Positions 46,956 to 56,814 of a stretch of DNA of 64,000 nucleotides are shown here, piece after piece. The DNA comes from Streptomyces diastatochromogenes (GTDB lineage: Bacteria; Actinomycetota; Actinomycetes; Streptomycetales; Streptomycetaceae). The position numbers and the translations under genes are program-made. Below the pieces are notes generated by a model. It saw nothing but the letters and a program-made list of their open reading frames with translations, made no database searches and was not told the DNA's origin. Where the stretch lies: positions 558,001-622,000 of the forward strand of contig JAPTYK010000001.1 of the NCBI GenBank assembly GCA_026913215.1. Direction: 5' to 3'. Numbering within the stretch: the first letter of the stretch is position 1; each line of letters opens with the position of its first letter.

Positions 46956-48345
46956 ATGGCCGACGACTTGGGGCGCCGCGCGACACGTCACGCGGTGGTC
47001 ATCGGGGGAAGTCTCGCTGGACTGCTTGCCGCTCGGGTACTGGCCGAGCACGCCGAGAAGGTGACGGTCGTCGAGCGCGACCGGTTCCCGGAGGGCCCGA
47101 GGCGCGGCCGGGCGTCCCGCAGGGGCGGCACCTGCACGTCCTCATCGCGGGCGGGCAGCGGGCGTACGACGAACTGCTGCCGGGGTTCGTGGACGAGCTG
47201 CGGGAGCTCGGCGCGCCCAAGGTGGGCGTGCCCGAGGACATGGTGCAGTGGCAGAACGGCAAGTGGATGAACCGGCTGCCCGCCACCGTGCACTTCTACT
47301 CGGGTTCGCGCCCGCAGCTGGAGTGGCTGGTGCGGCGGCGGGTGTCCGCCGATCCGCGCATCGAACTGGTCGAGGGCCACGAGACGGTGGGCCTGACCGG
47401 CGATTCCTCGCGCGTCCGGGGCGTGCGGCTGCGGGAGCGCGGCGCGGGCGCGGGAAGGAGACCCGCGTCCTGGAGGCCGATCTCGTCGTGGACGCCTCCG
47501 GCAGGTCCACGAAGGCCGCGGACTGGCTGGCGGAGATCGGCGCCGAGCCGCCGCACGAGGAGACCATCGACACCGGCCTCGCCTACGCCACCCGGGTCTA
47601 CCGCGCCCCGGCGGGCGCGCTGGACAGCGACGCGATGGGCTACTTCATCGTGCCCAACCCCGAGCAGGAGTACGGGGCCGTCGTGCTGCCCGTCGGCGAC
47701 GGGACGCACCTCGTGACCCTCTCGGGGCTGCGCGGCAACGAACCGCCCACGGAGGAGGGGGCGTTCGAGGAGTACGCGAAGCGGATGCCGCACTCGATGA
47801 TCAGCGAGTGGCTGACGGGGGCGGAGCCGGTCTCCCCCGTGTACGGCTTCCGCAAGACCGCCAACATCCGCCGCCGGTACGACCGTCCGGGCCGCCGCCC
47901 GGCCGGTTTCCTCGCCACCGGCGACGCGCTCTGCGCCTTCAACCCGATCTACGGGCAGGGCATGGCGGTCGCGGGGATCACCGCCGTCGCCCTGCGCCGC
48001 GCGCTCGCCGACCCGAAGCGCGTCCCGACCACCCGGCGGGTGCAGCGCGCCCTCCTCGACGCCTCCCGGCAGGCGTGGGACGTCTCGACGGGCGCCGACA
48101 AGAAGATGCCCGGTGCCGTCGGCGCCGAGGACGCCCCCGGCGCGCTGGACAAGGCGGTCGGCTGGTACATGGGCCGGGTGCAGGAGCGGTCGGCGGGCGA
48201 CCCGGTCGTCGGCGCGGCCTTCCGCAAGGCGATCACCCTCACCCACCCGATGACCGTGCTGTTCGCCCCCGCCGTGGCGCGGGCGGTGCTCTTCGGGGCC
48301 GTGCCCGAGACGCCGGCCGAACCGCCGCTGCGGCGCGAGGCGTAG
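46956..48345 (+). CDS. FAD-dependent monooxygenase/geranylgeranyl-reductase-like flavoprotein
   Basis: About 464 residues; two frame breaks (near 47095 and 47455) and a length one over a multiple of three, i.e. two missing bases. [20 protein letters not shown] is the GxGxxG FAD motif, [20 protein letters not shown] the next conserved block, [18 protein letters not shown] the DG-like motif, and [20 protein letters not shown] the second FAD motif. The latter pattern (GDA...NPIYGQGM) is typical of the 2-polyprenyl-6-methoxyphenol hydroxylase-like oxidoreductases. Substrate unknown. ATG 46956 follows GAAGGGGCGGGT. It converges on and overlaps the DUF2252 end by 107 bp as annotated. Confidence 0.83.
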
Positions 48346-49753
48346 CGCCGTACGGGTGACGGCGACCCAGGGCCGGTTCAGGCTCCGGGGCCGGTTCAGG
48401 CTCCCGGGCCGGTTCAGGCTCCGGGGCCGCCGTCACCACGCCGGCGGCGATGGCGGCGCCGAGGGCGGCGTAGTCGTCGGCGTTCTGTCCGGCGTAGACG
48501 AGCGCGAAGTCGGCGACGGCGCGGTCGAAGACGTCCGAGGAGCCGAGGTAGGCGGCGATGGCGATCCGGTCGCCGGAGCGGGCGTGGGCGCGGGCCAGGG
48601 CCCGGCCGCAGAGCCGCGCGTAGTCGCGCAGGGTGGCCGGGGACATGGTCTCCACCTCGGCGGAGCCCTTCATGTCGCGCAGCTGCCGCCAGTAGAAGTG
48701 GCGTTGTTCGGGTCCGGTCATCCAGCCGAGGAAGATGTCGCTCGCGGCCTGGGTGAGCCGCTGCCCGCAGACGACGCGGCGGCCCTGGTGGGGGTAGGCC
48801 GTCGGCGCGAGGTACGGCTCCAGGACGGAGCGGCCGGCCTCCTTGATCTGGAGGATGAGCGGGTCGCCGTCGTCCCGTCCTTCGAGGAGGAGGACGAAGC
48901 AGCGGGTGCCGACGCTGCCGACTCCGACGACCTTCCGGGCCGCGTCGACGAAGCGGTAGCGGTCGAGGAGGACGCGGCGCTCCTCGGCGAGGGAGCTGCG
49001 GTAGTCGCTGAAGATCTTGCCGAGGGTGACCCGGTCGAGGTCCGTGGTGCGTTCGAGGAGCGGCGGGTCGTCGACGATGTGCCGGTTCCCGGCCCCGTCC
49101 GTGTCGGTGAGCTTGGCGAGGGCCTGGAGGCTGGTGCGGCGGCGGGCCCGGTCGAGCCGGTGGGCGAAGCGGACCCGGTCGCCGCCGCGGACCAGGGGGA
49201 GGAGCTCGTCGGCGGCGATCCGCTCGTACCAGACGTCGAGTTCGCCGAGTCCGGCGAGGCGGCGCATGGTCGTGCGGTACGACTCGACGGCGACGAGCGC
49301 GGCGCGCTGGGCCTTGGGTTTGGCGCTGCCGTTCTGGAGGGCGGCGACGGTGACGCTGGCGGCGAGCCTCTTGACGTCCCATTCGAAGGGGCCGGGGAGG
49401 GTCTCGTCGAAGTCGTTGACGTCGAAGAGGAGCGTCCGTTCGGGTGAGGCGTACACCCCGAAGTTGAGCAGGTGGGCGTCGCCGCAGAGCTGGACGGTGA
49501 GTCCGGTGTGGCGCTGGGCGCCGAGGTCGGTGGCCATGACGGCGGCGGCGCCGCGCAGGAAGGCGAAGGGCGACGCGGCCATCCGGGCGTAGCGGAGGGG
49601 GACGAGGTCGGGGAGCCGGTCGAGGGACTGGCGCTCCAGGACGTCCAGCGGGTGGGGGCGCTGCGAGCTGGGTATCCAGCGGCCGTGGGAGGAGCGGGGG
49701 ACGCGCTTGCGGGCCTCCTTGCCCCGCGCGGCGCGTTCCGACGGTGTCGTCAT
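48239..49753 (-). CDS. DUF2252 family protein
   Basis: Intact from ATG 49753: RWIPSSQRPHPLDVLERQSL, DLVPLRYARMAASPFAFLRG, VQLCGDAHLLNFGVYASPER, LLFDVNDFDETLPGPFEWDV and LGWMTGPEQRHFYWRQLRDM. The HLLNFG...DVNDFDE arrangement resembles the aminoglycoside-phosphotransferase/kinase-like catalytic pocket of DUF2252, and the length to about 48450 (435 residues) is usual. The remaining residues come from PEPEPAREPEPAPEPEP repeats and then an arginine-rich tail to 48239 that overlaps the convergent FAD gene; the true end is probably lost to a frame error in the repeat. Function unknown. Confidence 0.85.
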   Translation of the reverse strand: MTTPSERAARGKEARKRVPRSSHGRWIPSSQRPHPLDVLERQSLDRLPDLVPLRYARMAASPFAFLRGAAAVMATDLGAQRHTGLTVQLCGDAHLLNFGVYASPERTLLFDVNDFDETLPGPFEWDVKRLAASVTVAALQNGSAKPKAQRAALVAVESYRTTMRRLAGLGELDVWYERIAADELLPLVRGGDRVRFAHRLDRARRRTSLQALAKLTDTDGAGNRHIVDDPPLLERTTDLDRVTLGKIFSDYRSSLAEERRVLLDRYRFVDAARKVVGVGSVGTRCFVLLLEGRDDGDPLILQIKEAGRSVLEPYLAPTAYPHQGRRVVCGQRLTQAASDIFLGWMTGPEQRHFYWRQLRDMKGSAEVETMSPATLRDYARLCGRALARAHARSGDRIAIAAYLGSSDVFDRAVADFALVYAGQNADDYAALGAAIAAGVVTAAPEPEPAREPEPAPEPEPALGRRHPYGATPRAAAAVRPASRARPRRAPPAPRRGRTARSSGG

Positions 49754-49863
49754 CCGGCCTCACCCGCCTCTTCCCGCGGACGTGCCACCGGCCCGTCACC
49801 TGGAACCTCATTACAAGGCGCGACGCTCGTTTCGGCCACTCTGCCGGACCGACCTAGCTAAAT

Positions 49864-49875
49864 GGTTTAGACCAA
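49864..49875. promoter_or_regulatory. DasR/HutC-type operator upstream of the GntR gene
   Basis: TGGTTTAGACCA: the inverted pair TGGT/ACCA around TTAG is one change from the core TGGTCTAGACCA that GntR/HutC-family regulators such as DasR bind. It lies 62 bp before the GntR start and in an AT-rich stretch (49850-49900) that looks like its promoter, so autoregulation is likely. Confidence 0.6.
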
Positions 49876-49936
49876 TGATAGGAATTGATCACCCACCCGA
49901 CCCGTGCTGTCACACTGAGCGAAGAGAGGGTTGATC

Positions 49937-50691
49937 ATGGCCGAGCCCGATTCCGGGGCGGCGGCGGAAGTGCCGCTCTATCTCCGGGTCACCGCCGCAC
50001 TGCGCGAGGAACTGGCCCAGCGGCGCATCTCCCCCGGCAGCCGGCTCCCCTCGGAGCGCACGCTGTCCCAGCGCTACCGCGTCAACCGGCAGACCGTCCG
50101 CAGCGCGCTCCGGCTCCTCCGGGAGGAGCGGCTCGTGGTCACCGACCGGCGCGGCACGTTCGCCGCCGCCGGGACGGCCGAACCCGAGCCGGACACACCG
50201 GTGTCCACCGCCCGCCGGCCGACGTTCCCCGGCGGGCCGCAGGCGGCCGAGGCGCTCGTACGGGCCTCGCTGACCTGGGAGCCGCCGCCCACCCCCTGGC
50301 GGCGCGGCTCCTGCTCACCCCCGGCGAACCGACCTCGTCCACCGGCACACGGTCCTCGGACCGCAGGGGCGGCGCTCCAGCGGGCGGTGTCGTGGTTCTC
50401 CCGGGCCGCCCTCGCCGAGATCCCCAGCTCTCCCGGTACCGGCGGGGCAGGGACTGCCGCCAACAGCCCGACCTGCGGCTCCTGTACCACTGGATGCACC
50501 AGGCGGGCTGCGCGTCACCCACCGCGAGTCGGTCGGCGTCCCGCCCGGCCCGGCCGGGCACGGCGGTCGGCGACGCGGCCCGGCTGGTCGTCCACCGGGT
50601 CGTCAGCGACCAGCACGGGCACGCCCTGGAGATCACGGACATCGACTTCTCGGCCCGGTCGGCGGCCTGGACCTACGAGTTCAGCGCCTGA
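49937..50691 (+). CDS. GntR-family (HutC/UTRA) transcriptional regulator
   Basis: About 252 residues. The ATG at 49937 follows AGAGAGGGTTGATC. Intact N-terminal winged helix: AEVPLYLRVTAALREELAQR, ISPGSRLPSERTLSQRYRVN, RQTVRSALRLLREERLVVTD. The C-terminal UTRA-like domain is broken (near 50290, 50510 and 50560) but restored pieces read LYHWMHQAGC, TAVGDAARLVVHRVVSDQHG and ALEITDIDFSARSAAWTYEF, ending with the hallmark YEF. Regulators of this type bind sugar phosphates or amino-acid derivatives; a permease lies convergent at 50751. Confidence 0.8.
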
Positions 50692-50700
50692 CGGCGCTCC

Positions 50701-50730
50701 GGCTCCCGTCCGGTACGGGAAGCAGGAGCC
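50701..50730. terminator. Weak hairpin between convergent GntR and permease genes
   Basis: GGCTCCCGT ... ACGGGA...GGAGCC pairs imperfectly around CCGGT, with an internal bulge. It is the only stem-loop in this 59-bp gap. Confidence 0.35.
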
Positions 50731-50750
50731 GGGCGCGGACCCCGGGGCCG

Positions 50751-52281
50751 TCAGACGATGCCCTCGGCGATCTCCGCCTCCTCGCGGGCGGTCCCGTACG
50801 CGGTCGGCGTGCCGTACGAGCGGCGGGCGACGTACCACCAGACGCTGGCGAGGACGAGCACGACGACCAGCGCGACGGCCGCGTAGTTCATCGTGTCCAC
50901 GTTCACCGGGGACTTCTGCGGCAGGCAGAAGAGGACGGTCACGAACGCCACCCAGACGACGGCGATCCAGCCGACCGGCCTGCTCCAGCGGCCGAGGCTC
51001 CACGGGCCGGGGACGAAGCGGTTCCCGGCCCGCAGCCGCAGGTAGATCGGGATGGCGTACGCGGGCGTGATGCCGATGACGTTGATCGCGGTGACGGCGC
51101 CGTAGGCGGTGGCCGAGTACAGCGAGGGGACGGCGAGCACCGCGGCCACGACGACCGCGAGCCAGACGGCGGGGACGGGCGTCTGGTGCTGCCGCTGACC
51201 TTGCGCCAGAGCGCCGAGCCGGGCAGGGCGTTGTCGCGGCTGAAGGCGAAGACCATGCGGCTGGCGGCGGCCACCTCGGCGTTGCCGCAGAAGAGCTGGG
51301 CGACGATCACCACGAGGAGCAGGAGGGCGGCGCCGCGGAGCCGAGCGCGTCCAGGAAGATCTGGGCGGGCGGGACTCCGGTGGCGCTGTTCTGCGTGCCG
51401 GCGTAGTCCTGGATGGCGAAGGTGAGTCCGGCGAGGAGGGCGAAGCCGGCGAGCCAGGAGACCCAGATGGACCGGACGATGCCCTTGGCGGCGGTGACGG
51501 AGGCGTTCGAGGTCTCCTCGGAGAGGTGGGCCGAGGCGTCGTAGCCGGAGAAGGTGTACTGGGCGAGGAGCAGGCCGATCGCGGCGACGTAGAACGGGTT
51601 GGCCCAGCCGGTGTCGTTGACGAAGGTGGTGAAGACGAAGCCGACGGACTGGTGGTGGTCGGGGACGAACGCGAGCGCGCCGACGATGACCGCGACGCCG
51701 ACCAGGTGCCACCAGACGCTGACCGAGTTGAGGACGCTGACCAGGCGGACGCCGAAGAGGTTGAGTCCGGCGTGCAGCAGCAGGATCGCGAGGAAGATGA
51801 GGAAGGTGGAGCCCGGGGTGGGGACGAACCCCCACTGGAGGTTGAGGAAGGCTCCGGTGAAGAGGGCCGCGCCGTAGTCGATGCCGGCGATGGCGCCGAG
51901 CAGACCGAGCAGATTCAGCCAGCCGGTGTACCAGCCCCAGCGGCGTCCGCCGAGCCGGTCGGCCATGTAGTAGAGGGCGCCGGAGGTCGGGTAGGCGCTG
52001 GTGACCTCGGCGAGGGCGAGGCCCACACACAGGACGAAGAGGCCGACGCCGATCCAGCCCCACAGCATGACGGAGGGGCCGCCGGTGCCGAGGCCGAAGC
52101 CGTACAGGGTCATGCAGCCGGAGAGGACGGAGATGACCGAGAAGCTGATCGCGAAGTTGCCGAAGCCGTCCATGCGGCGGGCGAGGACGGGCTGGTAGCC
52201 GAGCTCTCTGAGTCTCGCCTCCTCGTCCTGGGACGGCGGTGGCTTGCGTATCGCGTCGATCGGGGCTTCGGTGCGGGACAT
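50751..52281 (-). CDS. APC-family amino acid permease
   Basis: About 511 residues, two breaks (near 51335 and 51188). ATG 52281 follows GGAGGTCCCC. Soluble N-terminus (DEEARLRELGYQPVLARRMD), then GFGNFAISFSVISVLSGCMT, AEVTSAYPTSGALYYMADRL and GTQNSATGVPPAQIFLDALG: the eukaryotic-type GABA/choline permease subgroup of the APC superfamily. Twelve helices. Possible substrates are GABA, choline or other amino acids. The upstream gene at 52345 (64 bp) is on the same strand and probably in the same operon. Confidence 0.87.
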
Positions 52282-52344
52282 GGGGACCTCCGGGGGGACG
52301 GACTGAGCGGGGGTGGGGTGGAAGCTCGGGGCGCCGGGGGCGCG

Positions 52345-53312
52345 TCAGCCGCCGAGGCAGCGGGCGCGGGCGCGCAGGAAGACCTCCTCGGCGAGGGCGC
52401 GGTCCTCCGGGTGGGCGGTGCGGTAGGCCCAGGGAGGGTCGTGTAGTACGGGCCGAGCGCCTCGAAGACCCGGGCCGCGTCGGTGAAGCGGAGGGCCCCG
52501 AAAGGGCGTGCGCCAGGTGGTTGAGGTCGAGCAGCGAGGCCTCGTCGGTGGCGCAGAAGAGGAACCAGGTGTCCAGGGCGCTGGGCGTCGCGCAGGGCGT
52601 CCTCGGCGACCCAGTGGAGGTCGAGGGCGCGCTCGTGGCCGCGCTCGCGCCGGTAGCGCTCGACGCGGACGTAGAGCGGCAGGGCGTGCAGGGCGGAGCC
52701 GACGGGCGCCGAACCGGCGGCCCAGTGCGAGTAGTTGACGGCCTCGGAGAGGGGTCCGGACCGGCGGGCGTACACGAACTGGAGCATGCGGTGGTGGGCT
52801 TCGCGGTTGTGCGGATCGCGCTTCTCCACCTCGGCGAGCAGCCCCCAGGGGCCGGGCGGCAGCATGGGCGCCGGCGGGGTGAGGCGGTGCTCGGGCATGC
52901 GCTGGCGGCCGTCGAGGGCGGCGAGGGCGATCAGCCCGACCCAGGGCACGGGGTCGGCGGGCGACCGGTCGCAGGCGTCGCGGCAGGCGGTCCAGGCCTC
53001 CTGCCAGAGCTCCTGGTCCGGGCGTGGTCGGCGCGGTGGGCGCGCACGGCGCGCTCCACGGCGACACGGCTGTGCATCACGGCGGCGGCGAGGCTGTCGG
53101 GCTCCTCGGCGCGCCAGGCGGGGACGACGTCGGTGCCCGCGGCGACGGTGGCGAGGACCTGGTGCGCCGGGTCCAGGCCTCCCAGTCGGAGGTCTCGTCG
53201 AGCAGCCGGGCCATGGAGACCCAGCGGCCGGTGCGTAAGTCCTGGACAGCGTTGCGCAGCGCGTGGTCGTGGCCGGCGGGTGGTAGACGGGCCGGAAGCC
53301 GTGCCCGGCCAT
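52345..53312 (-). CDS. Unrecognised soluble protein linked to the permease
   Basis: About 323 residues, no membrane helix. The start at 53312 gives MAGHGFRPVYHPP; breaks near 53275, 53160, 53030, 52580 and 52450 were joined to give LWQEAWTACRDACDRSPADP, WGLLAEVEKRDPHNREAHHR, MLQFVYARRSGPLSEAVNYS, ALDLHWVAEDALRD, WFLFCATDEASLLDLNHLAH and FEALGPYYTTLPWAYRTAHP. The alternating helices suggest a TPR-like alpha-alpha fold. I do not recognise the family; its gene order with the permease suggests an accessory role. Confidence 0.65.
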
Positions 53313-53614
53313 CAGGGAGTGGGGAGTGGTGTGGATGACATGGGTCCTCGGTGGATGGAGGGGGTGGTCAGTCCCCCGGCGGGCGTCCCGGCCGTTGATC
53401 GGCGATCACTATAGAGGGCGATGGATGCGACCGGTCCACTTTCTTTTCCGACAGTAACTATTGAGCCAACGACTGAATTTGACTTACTGTCAGGTACGCC
53501 CGGCGACCTGACGTGCTCGGCCGCCGAGGCTTGACGAAGCCCCCCGGCGACGGCACCCTGACCCTTTTCGGTGATCGGATGATCACTGAGAGGTCGAACG
53601 ACGGGAGCAGCGGG
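53313..53614. other. Divergent intergenic region upstream of glpK
   Basis: A 302-bp region between the permease-linked gene and glpK, AT-richer than its surroundings at 53410-53490. It contains a TATAGA/TATAGT patch at 53410 and several inverted repeats (listed separately). It should hold promoters for both directions. No gene was seen; the short frames inside have no ribosome binding site. Confidence 0.5.
53450..53512. promoter_or_regulatory. Inverted repeats upstream of glpK, candidate operators
   Basis: GACAGTAA (53450-53457) pairs with TTACTGTC (53484-53491), and GTCAGGT (53489-53495) with ACCTGAC (53506-53512). Nearby, GTGATC (53571-53576) pairs with GATCAC (53581-53586). They lie 29-165 bp before the glpK start; an IclR/GylR-type or GntR-type glycerol regulator would be expected here, but I cannot assign a family. 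Confidence 0.4.
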
Positions 53615-55396
53615 ATGACGGGCGGAGCGGTACTCGCCGTCGACCAGGGGACGTCCGGCACGAAGGCCCTCGTCCTCTGCCCCGAGCGCGGCGTCATCGG
53701 CACCGGACGGCACCGGTCCGGCCCCGCCACCTCCCGGCGGCCTGGTCGAGGTCGACCCGCGTGAGCTGTACGACTCCGTGGTCGCCGCCGGACGGGCCGC
53801 GCTCGCCGAGGCGGACGCGCCCGTCGTCGCCGTGGGCCTCGCCAACCAGGGCGAGACCGTGCTCGCCTGGGACCCCGCCACCGGGGAACCGCTCACCGAC
53901 GCCCTCGTCTGGCAGGACCGCAGGGCGGCCTCCGTCTGCGCCGGTCTCGACGACCGCGCCGAGGAGCTGCGCCACCTCACCGGGCTTCCGGTCGACCCCT
54001 ACTTCGCCGCGCCGAAGATGGCCTGGATCCGCCGCCACGCCACCGGCGCCGGCGTGGTCACCACCAGCGACTCCTGGCTCGTCCACCGGCTGACGGGCGC
54101 GTTCGTCACCGACGCGGCGACCGCCGGACGGACCGGGCTCCTCGACCTCGACACGGTCGCCTGGTCACCGACCGCCCTCGACCTGTACGGACTCGGCGGC
54201 GAGGCGCTCCCCGGGTCGTGGACTGCGACACCCCGGTCGGCACCACGACCGCGTTCGGCCCCGCGCTGCCGCTCACCGGACTCCTGGTGGACCAGCAGGC
54301 GGCGCTGCTCACCCAGAGCGCCGACGACCCGGCCGCCGCCAAGTGCACCTACGGCACCGGGGCCTTCCTCCTCGCGCAGACCGGGCCCGAGCCCCGGCGC
54401 GCCTCCTCCGGTCTGGTGAGCTGCGTGGCCTGGCGGCTCGGCGGACAGGTCTCCCACTGCCTGGACGGCCAGGTGTACACGGTCGCCTCGGCCGTGCGCT
54501 GGCTCACCGACCTGGGCGTGATCGCCGGGGCCGGGGAGCTCGACGCGGTCGGCGGCGGCGTCCCGGACTCCGGCGGCGTCACCTTCGTCCCGGCCTTCGC
54601 CGGGCTCGCCGCCCCTGGTGGCGGGGGACGTACGCGGCTCGCTCACCGGCCTCGGCCTGGACACCGGCCCCGGCCATCTGGTGCGCGCCCTGTGCGAGGG
54701 CATCTCCGCCCAGGTCGTGGAGCTCGCCGCGCCGCCGCCTCCGACCGGGGCGCCCCCTGACCGCCCTGCGCGCCGACGGCGGCCTCACCCGGTCCGCCCT
54801 CCTCATGCAGACCCAGGCGGATCTCCTCCAACTCCCCGTCGAGGTCGCCTCCTTGCCCGACGCCACGGCACTCGGCGTCGGCGCGGTCGCCCGCCTCGGC
54901 CACCACCCCGGGCTCACGCTCCACGAGGCCGTGCCGGAGTGGAAACCCTCCGCGGTCTACGAGCCCCGCATCTCGGCCGACGAGGCGGAGGCGCGGCTCG
55001 CACGGTTCCGCGCGGAGGTGGCGGCGCTGGTGGAGCGGTCGGGGGCGGGACCGGTCCGGGATCCGCGGCAGGCGGCGGGAGCGGGTCGGGGGCAGGCGCG
55101 GGCGTCGTCGGCGGCGGCATCGGGTCGGGGGCAGGCGCGGGCGTCGGCGGCGGGACCGGGCCGGGGGCAGGTCCGGGTGTCGGCGGCGGGACCGGGTCGG
55201 GGGCAAGTCCGGTGTCGGCGCCGACGGCGGGACCGGCGGCGGAACCGGCGGCGGAACCGGCAGCAGGACCAGCGGCGGGACCGGCAGCAGGACCAGCGGC
55301 GGGACCGGCGGCGGGACCGGCAGCAGGACCAGCGGCGGGACCGGCGGCGGGACCGGCAGCAGGACCAGCGGCGGGACCGGCGGCGGGACCGTATGA
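53615..55396 (+). CDS. glpK: Glycerol kinase-type FGGY carbohydrate kinase with repeat tail
   Basis: An ATG at 53615 begins MTGGAVLAVDQGTSGTKALV, the FGGY phosphate-1 motif DQGT. Then VGLANQGETVLAWDPATGEP, ALVWQDRRAASVCAGLDDRA, VDQQAALLTQSADD, CTYGTGAFLLAQTGPEPRRA and LTALRADGGLTRSALLMQTQ (adenosine motif DGG). Breaks near 53735, 54215, 54620 and 54735. After EARLARFRAEVAALVERSG the frame enters tandem repeats and, in the start frame, stops at 55394-55396, overlapping the next ATG (ATGA). Glycerol kinase makes glycerol-3-phosphate for the dehydrogenase that follows. The C-terminal repeat tail is not a normal part of the family. Confidence 0.85.
55070..55390 (+). repeat. 36-bp and 12-bp tandem repeats at the glpK-glpA junction
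   Basis: First part (55070-55205): about four units of GGGTCGGGGGCAGGCGCGGG type, 36-45 bp. Second part (55220-55390): about fourteen units of GCGGCGGGACCG (12 bp), some as GCAGCAGGACCA. In one frame the second part reads as (PAAG)n. Confidence 0.9.
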
Positions 55397-56814
55397 GCGT
55401 CACACGGACCGGTCCGCTTCCCACCGGGAGGCGGCGGAGTACGACGTCGTGGTCGTCGGCGCGGGGGTCGTCGGCTCCGCGATCGCCCGCGCGCTGGCCC
55501 GCCATCCGCTGCGGGTCGCGCTCGTGGAGGCGGCGAACGACGTCGGCGACGGCACCTCGAAGGCCAACACCGCCATCCTGCACACCGGTTTCGACGCCGC
55601 GCCCGGCACGCTGGAGGCGCGGCTCGTGCGCGAGGGGCACGGGCTGCTCACCGCGTACGCGCGGGAGGCCGGCATCCCCGTGGAGCCGCTGGGCGCGCTG
55701 CTCGTCGCCTGGGACGAGGGGCAGCGGGCGACGCTCCCCCGCCTCGCGGAGAAGGCGGAGCGCAACAGCCACCGCACCACCCGCCTGCTCTCGGAGCCCG
55801 AACTCTCCGCGCGCGAACCCCACTTGGGACCGGGGGCGCTCGGCGCGCTCGAAGTGCCGGGCGAGTCGGTGATCTGCCCGTGGACGACCACCCTCGCGTA
55901 CGCCACGCAGGCCGTCCGCTCCGGGGTGGACCTGCACCTGAACTGCCGGGTGGAGAAGGTGCGTCCGGGCGATCCGTACCACCGGCTCGTCACCCGGCGC
56001 GGGGTGCTGCGCGCCCGCCTGCTCGTCAACGCCTGCGGCCTCCACGCCGACGCCTTCGACGCGCTGGTCGGCCGGGAGGACTTCACCGTCACCCCGCGCC
56101 GGGGCCAGCTGCTCGTCTTCGACAAGTTCGCCCGCGACCTGGTGCGGCACATCCTGCTGCCCGTCCCCGGCCCGCTCGGCAAGGGCGTGCTCATCTCGCC
56201 GACGGTGTACGGGAACGTCATGCTCGGTCCCACCGCCGAGGACCTGGACGACAAGACCGCCACGGGCACGACGGCGGAGGGCCTCGCCGGGCTGCGCGAG
56301 CAGGGCGGCCGGATCCTCCCCGCCCTGCTCGACGAGGAGGTCACCGCCGTCTACGCGGGGCTGCGGGCCGCCACCGGACAGGAGGACTACCGGATCGCCG
56401 CCCATCCCGGGCTGCGGTACGTGACGGTGGGCGGCATCCGTTCCACCGGGCTCACCGCCTCCCTGGCGATCGCCGAGCACGTGCTCGGCCTCCTCGCCGA
56501 CTGCGGCCTCGACCCGGGACCGGCCCGCCCGCTCGCCCCGTCCGCATGCCCAACCTCGGCGAGGCCTTCCCCCGCCCGTACCGGGACGCCGAACTCATCG
56601 CCCGCGACCCGGACTTCGGGACGATCGTCTGCCACTGCGAGCGGGTCACCCGGGGCGAGATCCGGGCCGCCCTCCACTCGACCGTCCCGCCCGGGAACCT
56701 CGACGGACTGCGCCGCAGGACCCGCGCCCGGGGCGGCCGCTGTCAGGGCAACTACTGCGGCGCCGAGGTACGGGCCCTGTTCGAGGAGCGACGGTACGAG
56801 GAGGGGCCCGGTGA
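55393..56814 (+). CDS. glpA: GlpA-like FAD-dependent glycerol-3-phosphate dehydrogenase with BFD-type Fe-S domain
   Basis: The ATG at 55393 overlaps the glpK stop; after a base lost near 55430 the sequence is AAEYDVVVVGAGVVGSAIAR (GxGxxG). Then NDVGDGTSKANTAILHTGFD, LVNACGLHADAFDALVGRED, GPLGKGVLISPTVYGNVMLG and GQEDYRIAAHPGLRYVTVGG. At the C-terminus TIVCHCERVTRGEIRAALHS and RGGRCQGNYCGAEVRALFEE give CxC...CxxxxC, a [2Fe-2S] BFD-type site. About 474 residues. Breaks at about 55430 and 56545. It oxidises glycerol-3-phosphate or a similar substrate and hands electrons to a partner subunit; the next gene starts 3 bp before its stop. Confidence 0.85.
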
